DNA of 64,000 nucleotides from JAGQOZ01 sp041399205. Its GTDB lineage: Bacteria > Planctomycetota > Planctomycetia > Pirellulales > Pirellulaceae. The stretch spans positions 62,001 through 126,000 of the forward strand of contig JAWKTK010000024.1 in assembly GCA_041399205.1 (NCBI GenBank), written 5' to 3'. The notes under the pieces were generated by a model, which made no database searches, was not told the origin of the DNA, and saw only the letters and a list, made by a program, of their open reading frames with translations. Positions 19,475 to 28,326 of the stretch are shown here, one piece after another. The position numbers were made by a program, and so were the translations under genes. Each line of letters starts with the position of its first letter. Position 1 is the first letter of the stretch.

Positions 19475-19487
19475 AGGGTAACACCCT
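19475..19487 (-). repeat. Inverted repeat touching the start codon of the giant gene
   Basis: AGGGT-GTT-ACCCT on the minus strand forms a 5-base stem directly in front of the ATG at 19474. It could hide the ribosome-binding region; it could equally be chance. Confidence 0.35.
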
Positions 19488-19931
19488 CAGTTATTGGACC
19501 AGGTGATTTAAGTTGAAGAAGCGGTTGGCGGTACGCCACTACTTTGTCGCTGTTAACAAAACGCGTTTCGCAGAACAGGAAATTTTCGCCGGTGAGCAAT
19601 AACCGTACCGATGTCGCCAAACACCGTAAAACACGGCGAAACCTCTTCATGAATCGCTTTTCCAGATGGCCGTCATTCGACACCAAGTTGATGCGTTTCG
19701 ATGCAGTCGCGGTGGAATTCAATTCAGAATTCAACACTGCGTCGAATCGTTCCAGTCATATCGACTAAGCCAATTCTGCGGGATTCGATTATAATCCGAC
19801 CGCAACGCCTCTCAAGGATTGATTCTGGCGCAAACAACCTATTTTGACAGCATTATCAAAGACAAGCGCAGAGAAATTAGCGCTCATTTGTTTGACAGCG
19901 CCAGGTCGAAAAGCAGATTTTCTGCCTGAGA
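19488..19931. other. Intergenic region upstream of the giant gene
   Basis: Only short overlapping frames without recognisable sequence occur here. It should hold the promoter of the giant gene, but I could not pick a convincing one. Confidence 0.5.
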
Positions 19932-20129
19932 CTAAGACGCTCGACGAAGAAAAGTCGATTGAGGCCGAATCGTACCACATGTCACGCATTGACAGGGCCA
20001 AAGCGGCGCAGCCAAACCCAGCGTGCAAACCAGAATGATTAACTTTGCAGCGCGGCCAACTGTAATCGGGCGATGGAATTCCTCTCGCCAGCAACTAGCA
20101 CAATACCTTGTAACCTTTTCAGGCTTCAT
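19932..20129 (-). CDS. Small zinc-ribbon membrane protein
   Basis: This 65-residue protein has an ATG at 20129 preceded by GAGG at good spacing. It has two CxxC knuckles (RYCASCWREEFHR and CQCVTCGT) flanking one hydrophobic segment (AAKLIILVCTLGLAAPLW). Planctomycete genomes contain many short proteins of this plan, with a metal knuckle, a membrane helix and a second knuckle, and their function is unknown. Compared with those I expect the true end soon after the second knuckle. It lies between tRNA-Gln upstream and the giant gene downstream, all on the same strand. Confidence 0.55.
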   Translation of the reverse strand: MKPEKVTRYCASCWREEFHRPITVGRAAKLIILVCTLGLAAPLWPCQCVTCGTIRPQSTFLRRAS

Positions 20130-20214
20130 GACAACCTCACATAGACGAATCGATGTGTCAGAAGCCCCAGTATTGCCTATGTCCCCTAAATTTCAAGGTG
20201 TTAAATGGGGAAAA

Positions 20215-20286
20215 CTAGGGTGCAGGGACTCGAACCCCAACTAACGGAACCAGAATCCGTTGTGCTACCGATTACACCACACCCCA
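20215..20286 (-). tRNA. tRNA-Gln (anticodon CTG)
   Basis: The 72-base cloverleaf has acceptor TGGGGTG/CACCCTA (7 pairs including one G-T), D-arm GTG/CAC around TAATCGGTAG, anticodon stem ACGGA/TCCGT with loop TTCTGGT (anticodon CTG), T-loop TTCGAGT, and discriminator G. CCA is not encoded. The weak first pair and the G discriminator fit glutamine tRNA. Confidence 0.93.
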
Positions 20287-20508
20287 AACTTCTAGATTTA
20301 TACAGCGAGTACCGTGGATTTGGCAACGCCGCTTGCTGCGGATTTCAATGGCAAAGATTCACTTTCTTGGCGTCTACGACGTTTAAGGCGAAGTCTAACG
20401 GCATTGCCAACCGGCGAAGATTCACTTTCTTGGCGTATATGGCCTTTAAGGGTGTGGAAACAACGAGATAATGAGTCAAATCATTTGGGCTTGGGAGAAA
20501 GATTGTCA

Positions 20509-21438
20509 ATGGCGACATTGATCGAAAACAACGGACAGCACGCGGGACGAAAGCACCGTATTCTTCGTCGAGAGTACGTGCTGGGACGCCACCCCGAATG
20601 TGACATTGTCGTGGAAGCAGGAGCGGTGAGTCGTCACCACGCTCGGGTACTGCGAGACGGCACGACGTTCTTCGTCGAAGATCTGCAAAGCCGAAATGGC
20701 ACGTATGTAAACGAAGAACTGGTCTATGGCAAACGAGCCTTATCCGAGGGGGATCAGATCCGAGTTTGTGACATTTCGTTTACGTTCAATTCAAATGACG
20801 TTACGCCGGTGACTCGCACCGGCGGCATCACAGTCTTAATGGACGATGGCGACTACGCGCAGAGTTCCACCATCATGTCTAAGCTGGATATTTCCAGCGA
20901 TGAAGGAGTTCGTTTTTCGGCCAGTTCCGATGTCAAACTTCAGGCGCTGCTGGAGATTACCAAAAATCTTGGCCGATCGTTATCGCTGGACCAAGTTCTG
21001 CCGCAAGTGCTAAATTCGCTATTTAAGATCTTTCTGCAAGCCGACCGCGGATTCATCGTGCTTCGTGAACAAAACAAGCTGATTGCCAAGTGGACCAAAC
21101 TGCGTCGCGAATCCACCGATACCATTCGGATCAGCAAGACGATTGTGAATCATGTTATTGATTCCAAGCAAGCGATTGTCTCGGAGGACGCCGCCACCGA
21201 CAAACGATTCGATATGAGCGAAAGCATTGCCGAATTTCGGATTCGGTCCATGATCTGCGCTCCACTGGTTAACGTAGACGGAGTTGCCATTGGCGCGATT
21301 CAAATCGACACGATTGACCAACGCAAGCGATTTAAAGCAGAAGACCTGGAAGTTCTCAGCAGTGTCGCCACGCAAGCCGCCATCGCGATCGACAATGCTC
21401 AACTTCACGAACGTGCCTTGTGCCGCAGCGAGAATTAG
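20509..21438 (+). CDS. FHA-GAF regulator, N-terminal part of an FHA-GAF-SpoIIE phosphatase
   Basis: I start at the ATG at 20509 because GGGAGAA lies 10 bases upstream and the family alignment begins there (MATLIENNGQHAG). The open frame extends further upstream but is not conserved. Residues about 10-100 are an FHA domain that would bind phosphothreonine: YVLGRHPECDIVV, AVSRHHARV and DLQSRNGTYVN are the canonical elements. Residues about 145-300 are a GAF domain (LEITKNLGRSLSLDQVLPQV, AVSEDAATDKRFD-like region, MICAPLVN, VLSSVATQAAIAIDNAQLHE). The frame is lost at 21430, and the protein continues as a SpoIIE-type phosphatase. It is probably a cytoplasmic signalling protein linking Ser/Thr phosphorylation to a PPM phosphatase. 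Confidence 0.85.
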   Translation: MATLIENNGQHAGRKHRILRREYVLGRHPECDIVVEAGAVSRHHARVLRDGTTFFVEDLQSRNGTYVNEELVYGKRALSEGDQIRVCDISFTFNSNDVTPVTRTGGITVLMDDGDYAQSSTIMSKLDISSDEGVRFSASSDVKLQALLEITKNLGRSLSLDQVLPQVLNSLFKIFLQADRGFIVLREQNKLIAKWTKLRRESTDTIRISKTIVNHVIDSKQAIVSEDAATDKRFDMSESIAEFRIRSMICAPLVNVDGVAIGAIQIDTIDQRKRFKAEDLEVLSSVATQAAIAIDNAQLHERALCRSEN

Positions 21439-22148
21439 AGCGAGATCTTCAATTGGCGCGAAGTCCAGAATGGATTTCTTCCAAGGCAGTTCCCAATTGT
21501 GTTGCTGCCGCGTTCTACGACTATTACAAGCCCGCAAATCACGTTGGTGGCGACTATTACGATTACATTGGACTGCCTGACGGAAAATGGGCCGTGGTTG
21601 TGGCGGATGTGGTGGGCCAGCGGGATCGCCGCATCGTTACTGATGTCCAAGCTTTCCGCGTCGGTAAAATTTGCATTGGCATCCAATGAAGATCCTGCCA
21701 GGGGCCATGGAACAACTGAATCAGACATTGGCTGCGGATCAGTTGGAAGATCGATTTATCACGTTAGTGCTGGCCATCCTGGATCCTCAGGCCAACGCCG
21801 CCACCTTTGTGCTGCGGGTCACATGCCTCCCATCATTCGACGCGGACAATCAGGTAACTCGTTTTGCAATCCGTGACTACGTCGGCCCAGCCATCTGCTG
21901 GATGATGATCTCACGTTCGAAACCCATTCTGTACCATTCGAAGTGGGTGATACTATGTTGCTGCTTACAGACGGCATCACCGAAGCAAACGATCCAGACT
22001 TTCAGCTTTACGGCGAAGATCGAATGATTGCGTTACTAAAGGCCAACAAGCCCGAATGACCCCACGACTAGGGCGAGCAATCGTCGAGGACGTGCGAAAA
22101 TTCGCTCAATGGCACCGAATCGCGACGACATGTGCTTGGTCTGCATTA
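21439..22148 (+). CDS. SpoIIE/PPM phosphatase part of the FHA-GAF protein, heavily frameshifted
   Basis: The catalytic domain can be pieced together from three frames: QRELERDLQLAR, then FYDYYKPANHVGGDYYDYIG (the GGDYYD metal-binding motif), KWAVVVADVVG, IAASLLMSKLSASVKFAL, MEQLNQTLAADQLEDRFITL, AGHMPPIIRRG, MLLLTDGITEANDPDF (metal-binding Asp), YGEDRMIALLKANKP, and finally DDMCLVCIS near 22115-22145. I count at least seven frame changes in 700 bases, so a single continuous gene of about 530 codons starting at 20509 is the sensible reading. The exact stop is uncertain; a TAG at 22146-22148 is one indel away. It is convergent with the FixJ-type regulator. Confidence 0.75.
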
Positions 22149-22167
22149 GCCGCTGGCAACTGGGTGT

Positions 22168-22857
22168 TCAACCGGCCACGCGGTCTCCGAAATCCCATGC
22201 TTGCGGATCAATATCTCCTGGCGGTCGCGAATACAAGATGTCCAACATTTCCTCAGGATCTTTGCTCGCCAGCCACAATTTGACCAATTCAGGAATGGAC
22301 AGCGCCTGTCTTGTGCAGGACATTATGACGTCGTGCTTCCACAGTCCGCACGCTGACGCTCAATTGTTCCGCAATGACCTTGTTCGTACAGCCATCGATG
22401 ACTGCGTCGGCAACCGTTTGTTCCTGTGGTGTTAAACTTGCAAAGGATTGCTGCAATTCCTTCGGTGACGATTTTGGCTCTGGCTGGCAACAGCATACTG
22501 CGAAAGACCTTCGCGAACGGTTGACCATAACTCTTCTTCGTCCACAGGTTTGCTCAGGACGGACAATGCTCCCATCCGCATCGCGCGAACCGCGGTTCGC
22601 ATAGTCGCAAAACCGGAAACAATCACGACCGGGATCATCAATTTGTTCTTTCGCAAAACCTCCATCAACTCCAACCCACTCATGCCTCGCAGTCGAATGT
22701 CGGCGGATGATGCATCCACATCCGTTACTAGCAACCGCTGGAGGAACACCTCGGCTGTATCAAACGCGGCATGCTCCACACCAACCGACCGAAACAGTCG
22801 CTGCAATGTCTCACGCGATGCCGCGTCATCATCAATCACGCAAACTTTGTCTCCCAT
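22168..22857 (-). CDS. FixJ/LuxR-type response regulator, two frameshifts
   Basis: The ATG at 22857 has a strong ribosome site, GGGGAGGA. The receiver domain follows (VCVIDDDAASRETLQRLF, DIRLRGMSGLELM with the acceptor Asp, VVIVSGFATMRTAVRAM, LSKPVDEEEL). After AVASQ an indel near 22500 moves the reading to PEPKSSPKELQQSFASLTP and the LuxR-type HTH (NKVIAEQLSVSVRTVEARR). A second indel near 22290 hides the end, which in the third frame reads SIPELVKLWLASKDPEEMLD through WDFGDRVAG, stopping at 22168-22170. The whole protein would be about 230 residues. A 69-residue histidine-kinase-like DHp protein is encoded 125 bases upstream on the same strand. Confidence 0.8.
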
Positions 22858-22981
22858 TTTTTCCTCCCCGCAATTGACCCGCGACCATTCCCAGTTTCGG
22901 CAACATTTTATGCGGCAGACTGTAACCTCAACCGTATTAACATCCGTTAATAATTTCGGATAGATAACGCTTCTTTTGCGA

Positions 22982-23191
22982 TCATGCAAGATTGTCTTCG
23001 CCAGGATCTTGGTGAATATCCAGTGCGTCCGCCAAGCTGCAACACTGCACAACCTCTTGTTCGAGTAGATCCAGATACTTCTCGAAGTCTGGCGTCTGTG
23101 CGCCACTTTTCTTGCGAACCAAATACAACAACTGACGGATGGCCGTCAGCGAATTCTTCAATTGATGCACTGCCAACTTGTGGTCACTCAT
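22982..23191 (-). CDS. Stand-alone DHp (HisKA-like) protein, 69 residues
   Basis: The short frame has an H-box-like core, HQLKNSLTAIRQLLYLV, near its N-terminus, followed by an acidic helix (FEKYLDLLEQEVVQCCSLAD). That is the two-helix plan of a histidine-kinase dimerisation/phosphotransfer domain, but no ATPase domain follows in any frame. The next gene on the strand is a FixJ-type response regulator. It may be a phosphotransfer or connector protein, or a kinase remnant. Calling it a DHp rests on the H-box pattern alone. Confidence 0.6.
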   Translation of the reverse strand: MSDHKLAVHQLKNSLTAIRQLLYLVRKKSGAQTPDFEKYLDLLEQEVVQCCSLADALDIHQDPGEDNLA

Positions 23192-23477
23192 AAAATGGCG
23201 TCCTGCGTCTCGTTCATGGCAACTAATGGAAAAAGGAAATGACTAATGGTGTCGGTTAACCGCCAACCCAAATTGCGGCTCACCGCGAACTCTGACGATA
23301 TCCCGCCACCAAGTGCGTCCCTTGAAGGCCTACGAAAACATCCTAAATTAGCCAGTTATAACAACGCGATTAACACGAACGCCATCGCGCGTTCGCTCAA
23401 ATTGGCGTCGATGCGCCAGGCAGACCAGCTACTCTGTTTTCCTAATCTAATCAATTCCGCAAACGCAAGGAGCGGCA

Positions 23478-25206
23478 GTGGCTCGAATTCATTCACAATT
23501 CTGCAGCATTTTAGTGACACTTCTCGTGACGGCCGTCTCGGTTGCCAGCCAACCAAACGTTGTGGTCGTCGTGTCGGATGATCAGGGATGGGGAGATCTG
23601 AGTTTGCACGGAAACTCGAATCTTCACACTCCGCACCTCGACCAACTGGCTGCCGAAGGAGCTTGTGTCGAACACTTCTTTGTCTGTCCGGTTTGCTCGC
23701 CAACGCGAGCGGAATTGTTGACCGGCCGATATCATCCTCGCTGTGGCGTATTCAGCACATCGTCTGGTGGCGAACGATTGAATCTGGACGAACATACGAT
23801 GGCCGAATCGTTTTCGTCAGCCGGATATCGAACGGCAGCGTTTGGAAAATGGCACAATGGGACGCAGCCGCCCTATCATCCCAATTCGCGCGGATTCGAC
23901 GAATTCTACGGTTTTTGTTCGGGCCATTGGGGCAACTATTTTTCGCCCGTTTTGGAACATAACGGCCAGTTGGTTCGAGGAAACGGATTTACAACAGACG
24001 ACTTCACCGACAAGGCAATCGATTTCATTCACAATTCGTGCACAGCGGAGCAACCGTTTTTCGTGCTACTGGCATACAACACGCCACATTCCCCCATGCA
24101 AGTTCCCGATCGATGGTGGAACAAATTTGCCAACAAGGAACTCAATCAATTCGGCACTCGAAAAAATGCCGAAGACATCAATCATACTCGTGCCGCATTG
24201 GCCATGTGCGAAAACATCGATTGGAACGTCGGCAGACTCTTGGACAAACTGGACGCACTGGCCATGGCGCATAATACGATTGTCGTCTTCTTGTCGGACA
24301 ACGGACCGAACGGAGATCGCTGGAACGGGCAAATGAAGGGACGTAAAGGATCGACGGAGAGAAGGTGTGATGTTCGCCACTGTTTCAGTGCTGGCCAGCC
24401 GCGTATCTCACCTGGCACGATAGTGAAACAGAACGCCGCCGTGATCATTCCCGTTCTCAACGCTGGCCGAACTTGCCGATGTGCTGTGCAGCAACTCGAA
24501 ACCGCTGGACGGTCAAAGTTTACAACGCTGGCTGTTCGAACCAAAAACACCGGCAACCGACCGCATACTCTTTTCGCATTGGAATGGTCGAATCAGCGCG
24601 CGAACTCAGCGAATCCGCTTGGATCATCAAGGCCAGCTGTTTGACATGCTTGCCGACCCAGGCCAAACAAGCGACGTGGCGAACCGCTTTCCGACGAGTG
24701 CAAATCGCCTGGACTGTGGCCGTCAAAGACTGGCAGCAAGACGTCACCCGATCGCTTTGCCAAGACGATCGCGGTCGTCATCGGGGCCGAGACAGCCTGT
24801 ACACGCAGCTTCGTTCGCGACGCCACGTTGGTTGGCAAGCTAAAACGGTCTAATCGCTTTCCCAATTGTTCGTTCGTCACCCATTGGCAACAGACGACCG
24901 ATCAAATTCGCTGGGATATCGTGTTGCGCAGGCCGGACGGTACCGCACGCGCACCAGTACTATTCCTGCTGCCGCCGACGTTGGTTCGCGCCTTCAGTTG
25001 TGCTGCGGCGAAGCGGCGACACTGCAATTCCAAATTTCGCACCATACACCGCCGATAGGGGCCGAACACGATCGAGTTGTCCGCGCGGAATCTTACGTCA
25101 AGGATTTCACCGCTGGAAGTTGGTACAAATGTCGCTGGCCGCAGGACGTCAGACCCTATTGTTTCAAGCCAGTAAAGGGTACATCAAAACGTATAGACTG
25201 CGCTGA
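23478..25206 (+). CDS. Sulfatase (formylglycine type), frameshifted C-terminal half
   Basis: The start is a GTG at 23478 with AAGGAG six bases upstream, followed by a signal peptide (ILVTLLVTAVSVASQ). The arylsulfatase core is intact to about 24340: VVVVVSDDQGWGD (metal-binding Asp pair), CSPTRAELLTGR with Cys73 as the formylglycine precursor, AAFGKWHNG, and NTIVVFLSDNGPNGD. From about 24345 the family sequence hops between frames: SPGTIVKQ, then DGQSLQRWLF, ATDRILFSHWNGRIS, LDHQGQLFDMLADPGQTSDVAN, and a C-terminal domain with VGKLKRSNRFPN and RQTLLFQASKGYIKTYRLR, stopping at 25204-25206. It probably hydrolyses sulfate esters on marine polysaccharides outside the cytoplasm. It is followed within a few bases by the PVC cytochrome gene, suggesting one transcript. 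No maturase gene is in the window. Confidence 0.85.
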
Positions 25207-25283
25207 TCATGTTAACTCCGCGTCGACGACCAGTCCTTGCCGTTTCTTCCGCAGTGGGGCCTTTTTCTGCAAGTTGATCCGCC

Positions 25284-25799
25284 ATGCACCTGCCTTTCGC
25301 TGCTTTCGGTCGATTTCGTTGCCATTCGCATCATGGAACCTTTTCTGCTTCGCCATCATTTGCCGTCGGTCAGGATGACGAATCGCTGCGTTTGGAAATT
25401 GATTCGCTGGAGCAAGACTACGCACAGCAGTTGCCTCGAATCGCGCCGCATGAAGCTCGCGAATCGCTGGCTACGTTTATACGACTCGCGTCTAATCGAT
25501 CAACTGCCGCCGAACCGCTGGTGACTGACCCGGTGGCCATCGCGTTTGACGAATGGGGACGAGCGTATGTGGTGGAAATGCGAGGCTACAGTGAAGATGA
25601 TCAGCAGGTGTTAGGCGTTATTCGACTACTGGAAGACACGGACCAAGACGGCCGTTTTGATCAAGCTCATTTGTTTGCTGATCAGCTGGCTTGGCCCACA
25701 GCGATTGCCGTAACGCGAGGTGGCATATTGGTTGGTGCTGCGCCCGATATTGTGTTCCTGAAAGACACCGACGGTGACCATCGAGCGCGGCGTTCATAG
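25284..25799 (+). CDS. PVC-type dehydrogenase/cytochrome protein, N-terminal part
   Basis: This is the N-terminal domain of a Planctomycetes-Verrucomicrobia exported dehydrogenase-like protein. Typical phrases are VTDPVAIAFDEWGRAYVVEM, VIRLLEDTDQDGRFD, LFADQLAWPTAIAVTRGGI and VGAAPDIVFLKDTDGD, a beta-propeller-like sorbosone/glucose-dehydrogenase fold. The leader is unclear: ATGs at 25209 and 25284 are both possible, and neither frame gives a clean signal peptide, so another indel may lie there. The protein continues through the damaged region 25800-26514 into the HEAT/cytochrome part at 26515-28302. The paralogue at 56091-59432 shows the intact layout. Confidence 0.8.
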   Translation: MHLPFAAFGRFRCHSHHGTFSASPSFAVGQDDESLRLEIDSLEQDYAQQLPRIAPHEARESLATFIRLASNRSTAAEPLVTDPVAIAFDEWGRAYVVEMRGYSEDDQQVLGVIRLLEDTDQDGRFDQAHLFADQLAWPTAIAVTRGGILVGAAPDIVFLKDTDGDHRARRS

Positions 25800-26514
25800 C
25801 GTGTTTACCGGTTTTCGCAAGAACAACGTCCAAGGCTTGCTCAATTCGTTCATCTGGGTTTGACGGTTTCTTGTACGGTAGTTCCAGCAGCAACGGCGGA
25901 GTGATTGAATCGTTGCGGTGGCATCAGGAACGTCCGCCATTCCGTTGGATCGGCGAGACTTTCATCGACGGCCAGCTGACATGACCTTGTCACCAATAGA
26001 CGGTGGTGGGCACACGGGCATGGAGCTTGACGTGTGGGGCGAACGGTTCGTTACGCAAACAGTGATCACCTACAATGGCTGGAATGGAAGACCGCTATCT
26101 TCGTCGCAATCCCTGCCCTGCTCGCCCTGCAATGAACGAAGCATCGCAGCGGATGGACCGGCGGCAGAAGCCTCGCACCAGCCCGGTCGAACCTTGGCGA
26201 ATCGTGCGAACTCGATTGCGAGTCAAGAATATGGTGGCTGGTCCAATTGAAGGTGGCGGCCAACCGGCCGGATATTTTACCGGCGCAACCGGCGCACATT
26301 CTTCATGCGACGCGTTTCCTGCCGAATGGAATGACAAGACATTGGCATTCATTGGCGACGTCGGGAAGCAATTGCGTACCGCAAATCCATCCAAGATCAT
26401 ATCGAATAAAGTCGGCATGCGTTTGCCGCTAAACGTCGACCTTGAGCTCCACGGATATCTGAGCCAACCGTTAATTTTGCCACCATCCTTCGGCGGGTTC
26501 ACAAAGGTGTTGAT
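25800..26514 (+). pseudogene. Frame-disrupted middle of the PVC cytochrome protein
   Basis: No single frame is open, but the expected propeller sequence appears in pieces: NNVQGLLNSFIWGFDGFLYG (25825-25880), GGVIESLRWHQERPPFRWIG, LSPIDGGGHTGMELDVWGERFV, MEDRYLRRNPC, TSPVEPWRIVRTRLRVKNMV, GPIEGGGQPAGYFTGATG, and DAFPAEWNDKT. At least five indels are needed. The order and spacing match an undamaged gene, which favours sequence error over old decay. Confidence 0.65.
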
Positions 26515-28302
26515 ATGTATCGCGAGGTCATTGAGCATCCGGCAAGTCTTCCGCCGCTAATTAAGCGTCATTCCGGATTTGACGATGATGAGATGAGGTC
26601 GCATCTATCAGATTGTCGCTCAGGAACATGCCCACAAGTTGCAAAAATATGCCCAAGCGCAATGTCGACTCCAGAATTGGTGCAGACGTTAGCCCATTCC
26701 AATGGTTGGCATCGCGAAACGGCCGCTCGCTTACTGATGGAGCAGCCAAATCACGAAGCGGTTCCGCTGTTGGTGGAATGGATCAAGACATCCAATTCGC
26801 CCATAGCGGTAGTTCAAGCAGCCTATTGTCTGCAGCGTGTCGGTCAACTGGATACCGATTCGCTTCTGGCCCTACTGAAGCATGCCCACGCGCAGGTACG
26901 TCGACACGGATTGCGTTTGGCCGAGCAGCACCTGGACCAATCGGCCGTGGTCCAACAAGTGGTTTCCATGGCCAGCGATCGTGACTTGATAGTGCGTTAC
27001 CAACTGGCCTACACGTTAGGGGAATTGGCATGGTCGCAGCGTGCGACGGCATTGTGGCAGCTGATTCGTTCCGACGGAGCCCACGCCAAGATGCGGATTG
27101 CCATCACCAGTTCGCTGGCGGATGGAGAAATCGAAACACTGCAAGACCTGCTCGCGTCCGATTCCGTTACCTCGGCCACCACACCGTTTATCCAGCAGTT
27201 GGTGTCGCAGGTTGGTCAACAACGTGATGCGTCCGAAATTGCCAACGTCATCAGGCAGATCCAACTGGCGAATCAAGCAGACCGCTTTCCATTGCTATCC
27301 GTGTTGTTACAGTCCACTCGTTTGGCACATGACGATCTATTGTCACTGCTGCGCGAATCGCAATTGGACCAACCAGAAGCGTTTCTGGCACAACTGCTAA
27401 CGCAAGCGATTACGATTGCACAGGACGCGTCCGCAACCAAGGAACGTCGAATCGCAGCAATTCAGACACTGGAATTAGCCGAGCTGGGCGACGTTAACCC
27501 GACGCTCCGATTGTTGCTGACCAACGACCAGCCGCTGGAGATCAATGCTGCGGCCTTGGAAACGTGTGGTTCGTTCGCGACCGATATCGCCGGAAAAATC
27601 ATGATTGACCATTTGGAGACAATGGCACCTTCGTTACAAACTCGAGCGATCGAACTGTTGATGTCTCGAACCAACTGGACTCAGCAATTGCTCGGCGCCA
27701 TGCAAGCCGATCTTGTGCGACCGCAGACGTTGTCGATTCGCCAACGGCAACAGTTGCTAAGCCACGTGCAGCCCGAAGTTCGTCGAGTGGCCAGCGAGCT
27801 GTTCGGGGAACTCCGTTCGCGTGCAAACGTCGTGCAGCAATACATAGATGTTTTGCAAATGACGGGCAACGTAGACCGAGGCCGAACGATCTTTGGCAAA
27901 GTTTGTGCGACATGTCATTTGCTGCATGGAGAAGGTCATCGAGTGGGACCGGAATTGACGCCGCTTACCAATCGAGGAGCCATGTATTTTTTGACGAATG
28001 TCCTGGATCCCAACCAAGAAGTAGATGTTCGCTATGCGGCGCACAGCGTGGTACTAAACAACGGAGCCACGCTCAGCGGAATTGTATCGGCCGAAGCGTC
28101 GGAAACGATCACTCTGCTGCGAGAAGAAGCGAAAGCAGACGTGATTCATCGCCGTGAAATTCTGGAAGTCAGTAATACAGGAAAGTCGTTGATGCCGGAA
28201 GGATTGGAATCTGATCTGGGCAAACAAGGTGTTGCCGACCTGATTGCATTTTTATTGTCCTTTGACAAAAACCGTCCCGCTTCAGCAGCCGCATCGAAAT
28301 AA
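26515..28302 (+). CDS. PVC-type cytochrome c / HEAT-repeat protein, C-terminal part
   Basis: The 595-residue open frame starts inside the propeller end (MYREVIEHPASLPPLIKRH; this Met is not the true start). About 350 residues of helical HEAT-like repeats follow (TPELVQTLAHSNGWHRETAA, RRHGLRLAEQHL, RYQLAYTLGELAW). The C-terminus is a PVC cytochrome c domain: DRGRTIFGKVCATCHLLHGE with the CxxCH haem site, RVGPELTPLTNRG, then a beta region ending SLMPEGLESDLGKQGVADLI. This final domain is the so-called Planctomycete haem-binding type. Location should be periplasmic, and electron transfer from an unknown donor is inferred from the family. It is downstream of a sulfatase and may act on the sugar released by it. 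Confidence 0.88.
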   Translation: MYREVIEHPASLPPLIKRHSGFDDDEMRSHLSDCRSGTCPQVAKICPSAMSTPELVQTLAHSNGWHRETAARLLMEQPNHEAVPLLVEWIKTSNSPIAVVQAAYCLQRVGQLDTDSLLALLKHAHAQVRRHGLRLAEQHLDQSAVVQQVVSMASDRDLIVRYQLAYTLGELAWSQRATALWQLIRSDGAHAKMRIAITSSLADGEIETLQDLLASDSVTSATTPFIQQLVSQVGQQRDASEIANVIRQIQLANQADRFPLLSVLLQSTRLAHDDLLSLLRESQLDQPEAFLAQLLTQAITIAQDASATKERRIAAIQTLELAELGDVNPTLRLLLTNDQPLEINAAALETCGSFATDIAGKIMIDHLETMAPSLQTRAIELLMSRTNWTQQLLGAMQADLVRPQTLSIRQRQQLLSHVQPEVRRVASELFGELRSRANVVQQYIDVLQMTGNVDRGRTIFGKVCATCHLLHGEGHRVGPELTPLTNRGAMYFLTNVLDPNQEVDVRYAAHSVVLNNGATLSGIVSAEASETITLLREEAKADVIHRREILEVSNTGKSLMPEGLESDLGKQGVADLIAFLLSFDKNRPASAAASK

Positions 28303-28326
28303 ACATTCGATAACCGGCGGCGATTG

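Noticed and set aside
20314..20508. Longer N-terminus of the FHA-GAF protein
   Set aside because: The extra 65 codons have no FHA-family sequence and lie before a good ribosome site and ATG at 20509.
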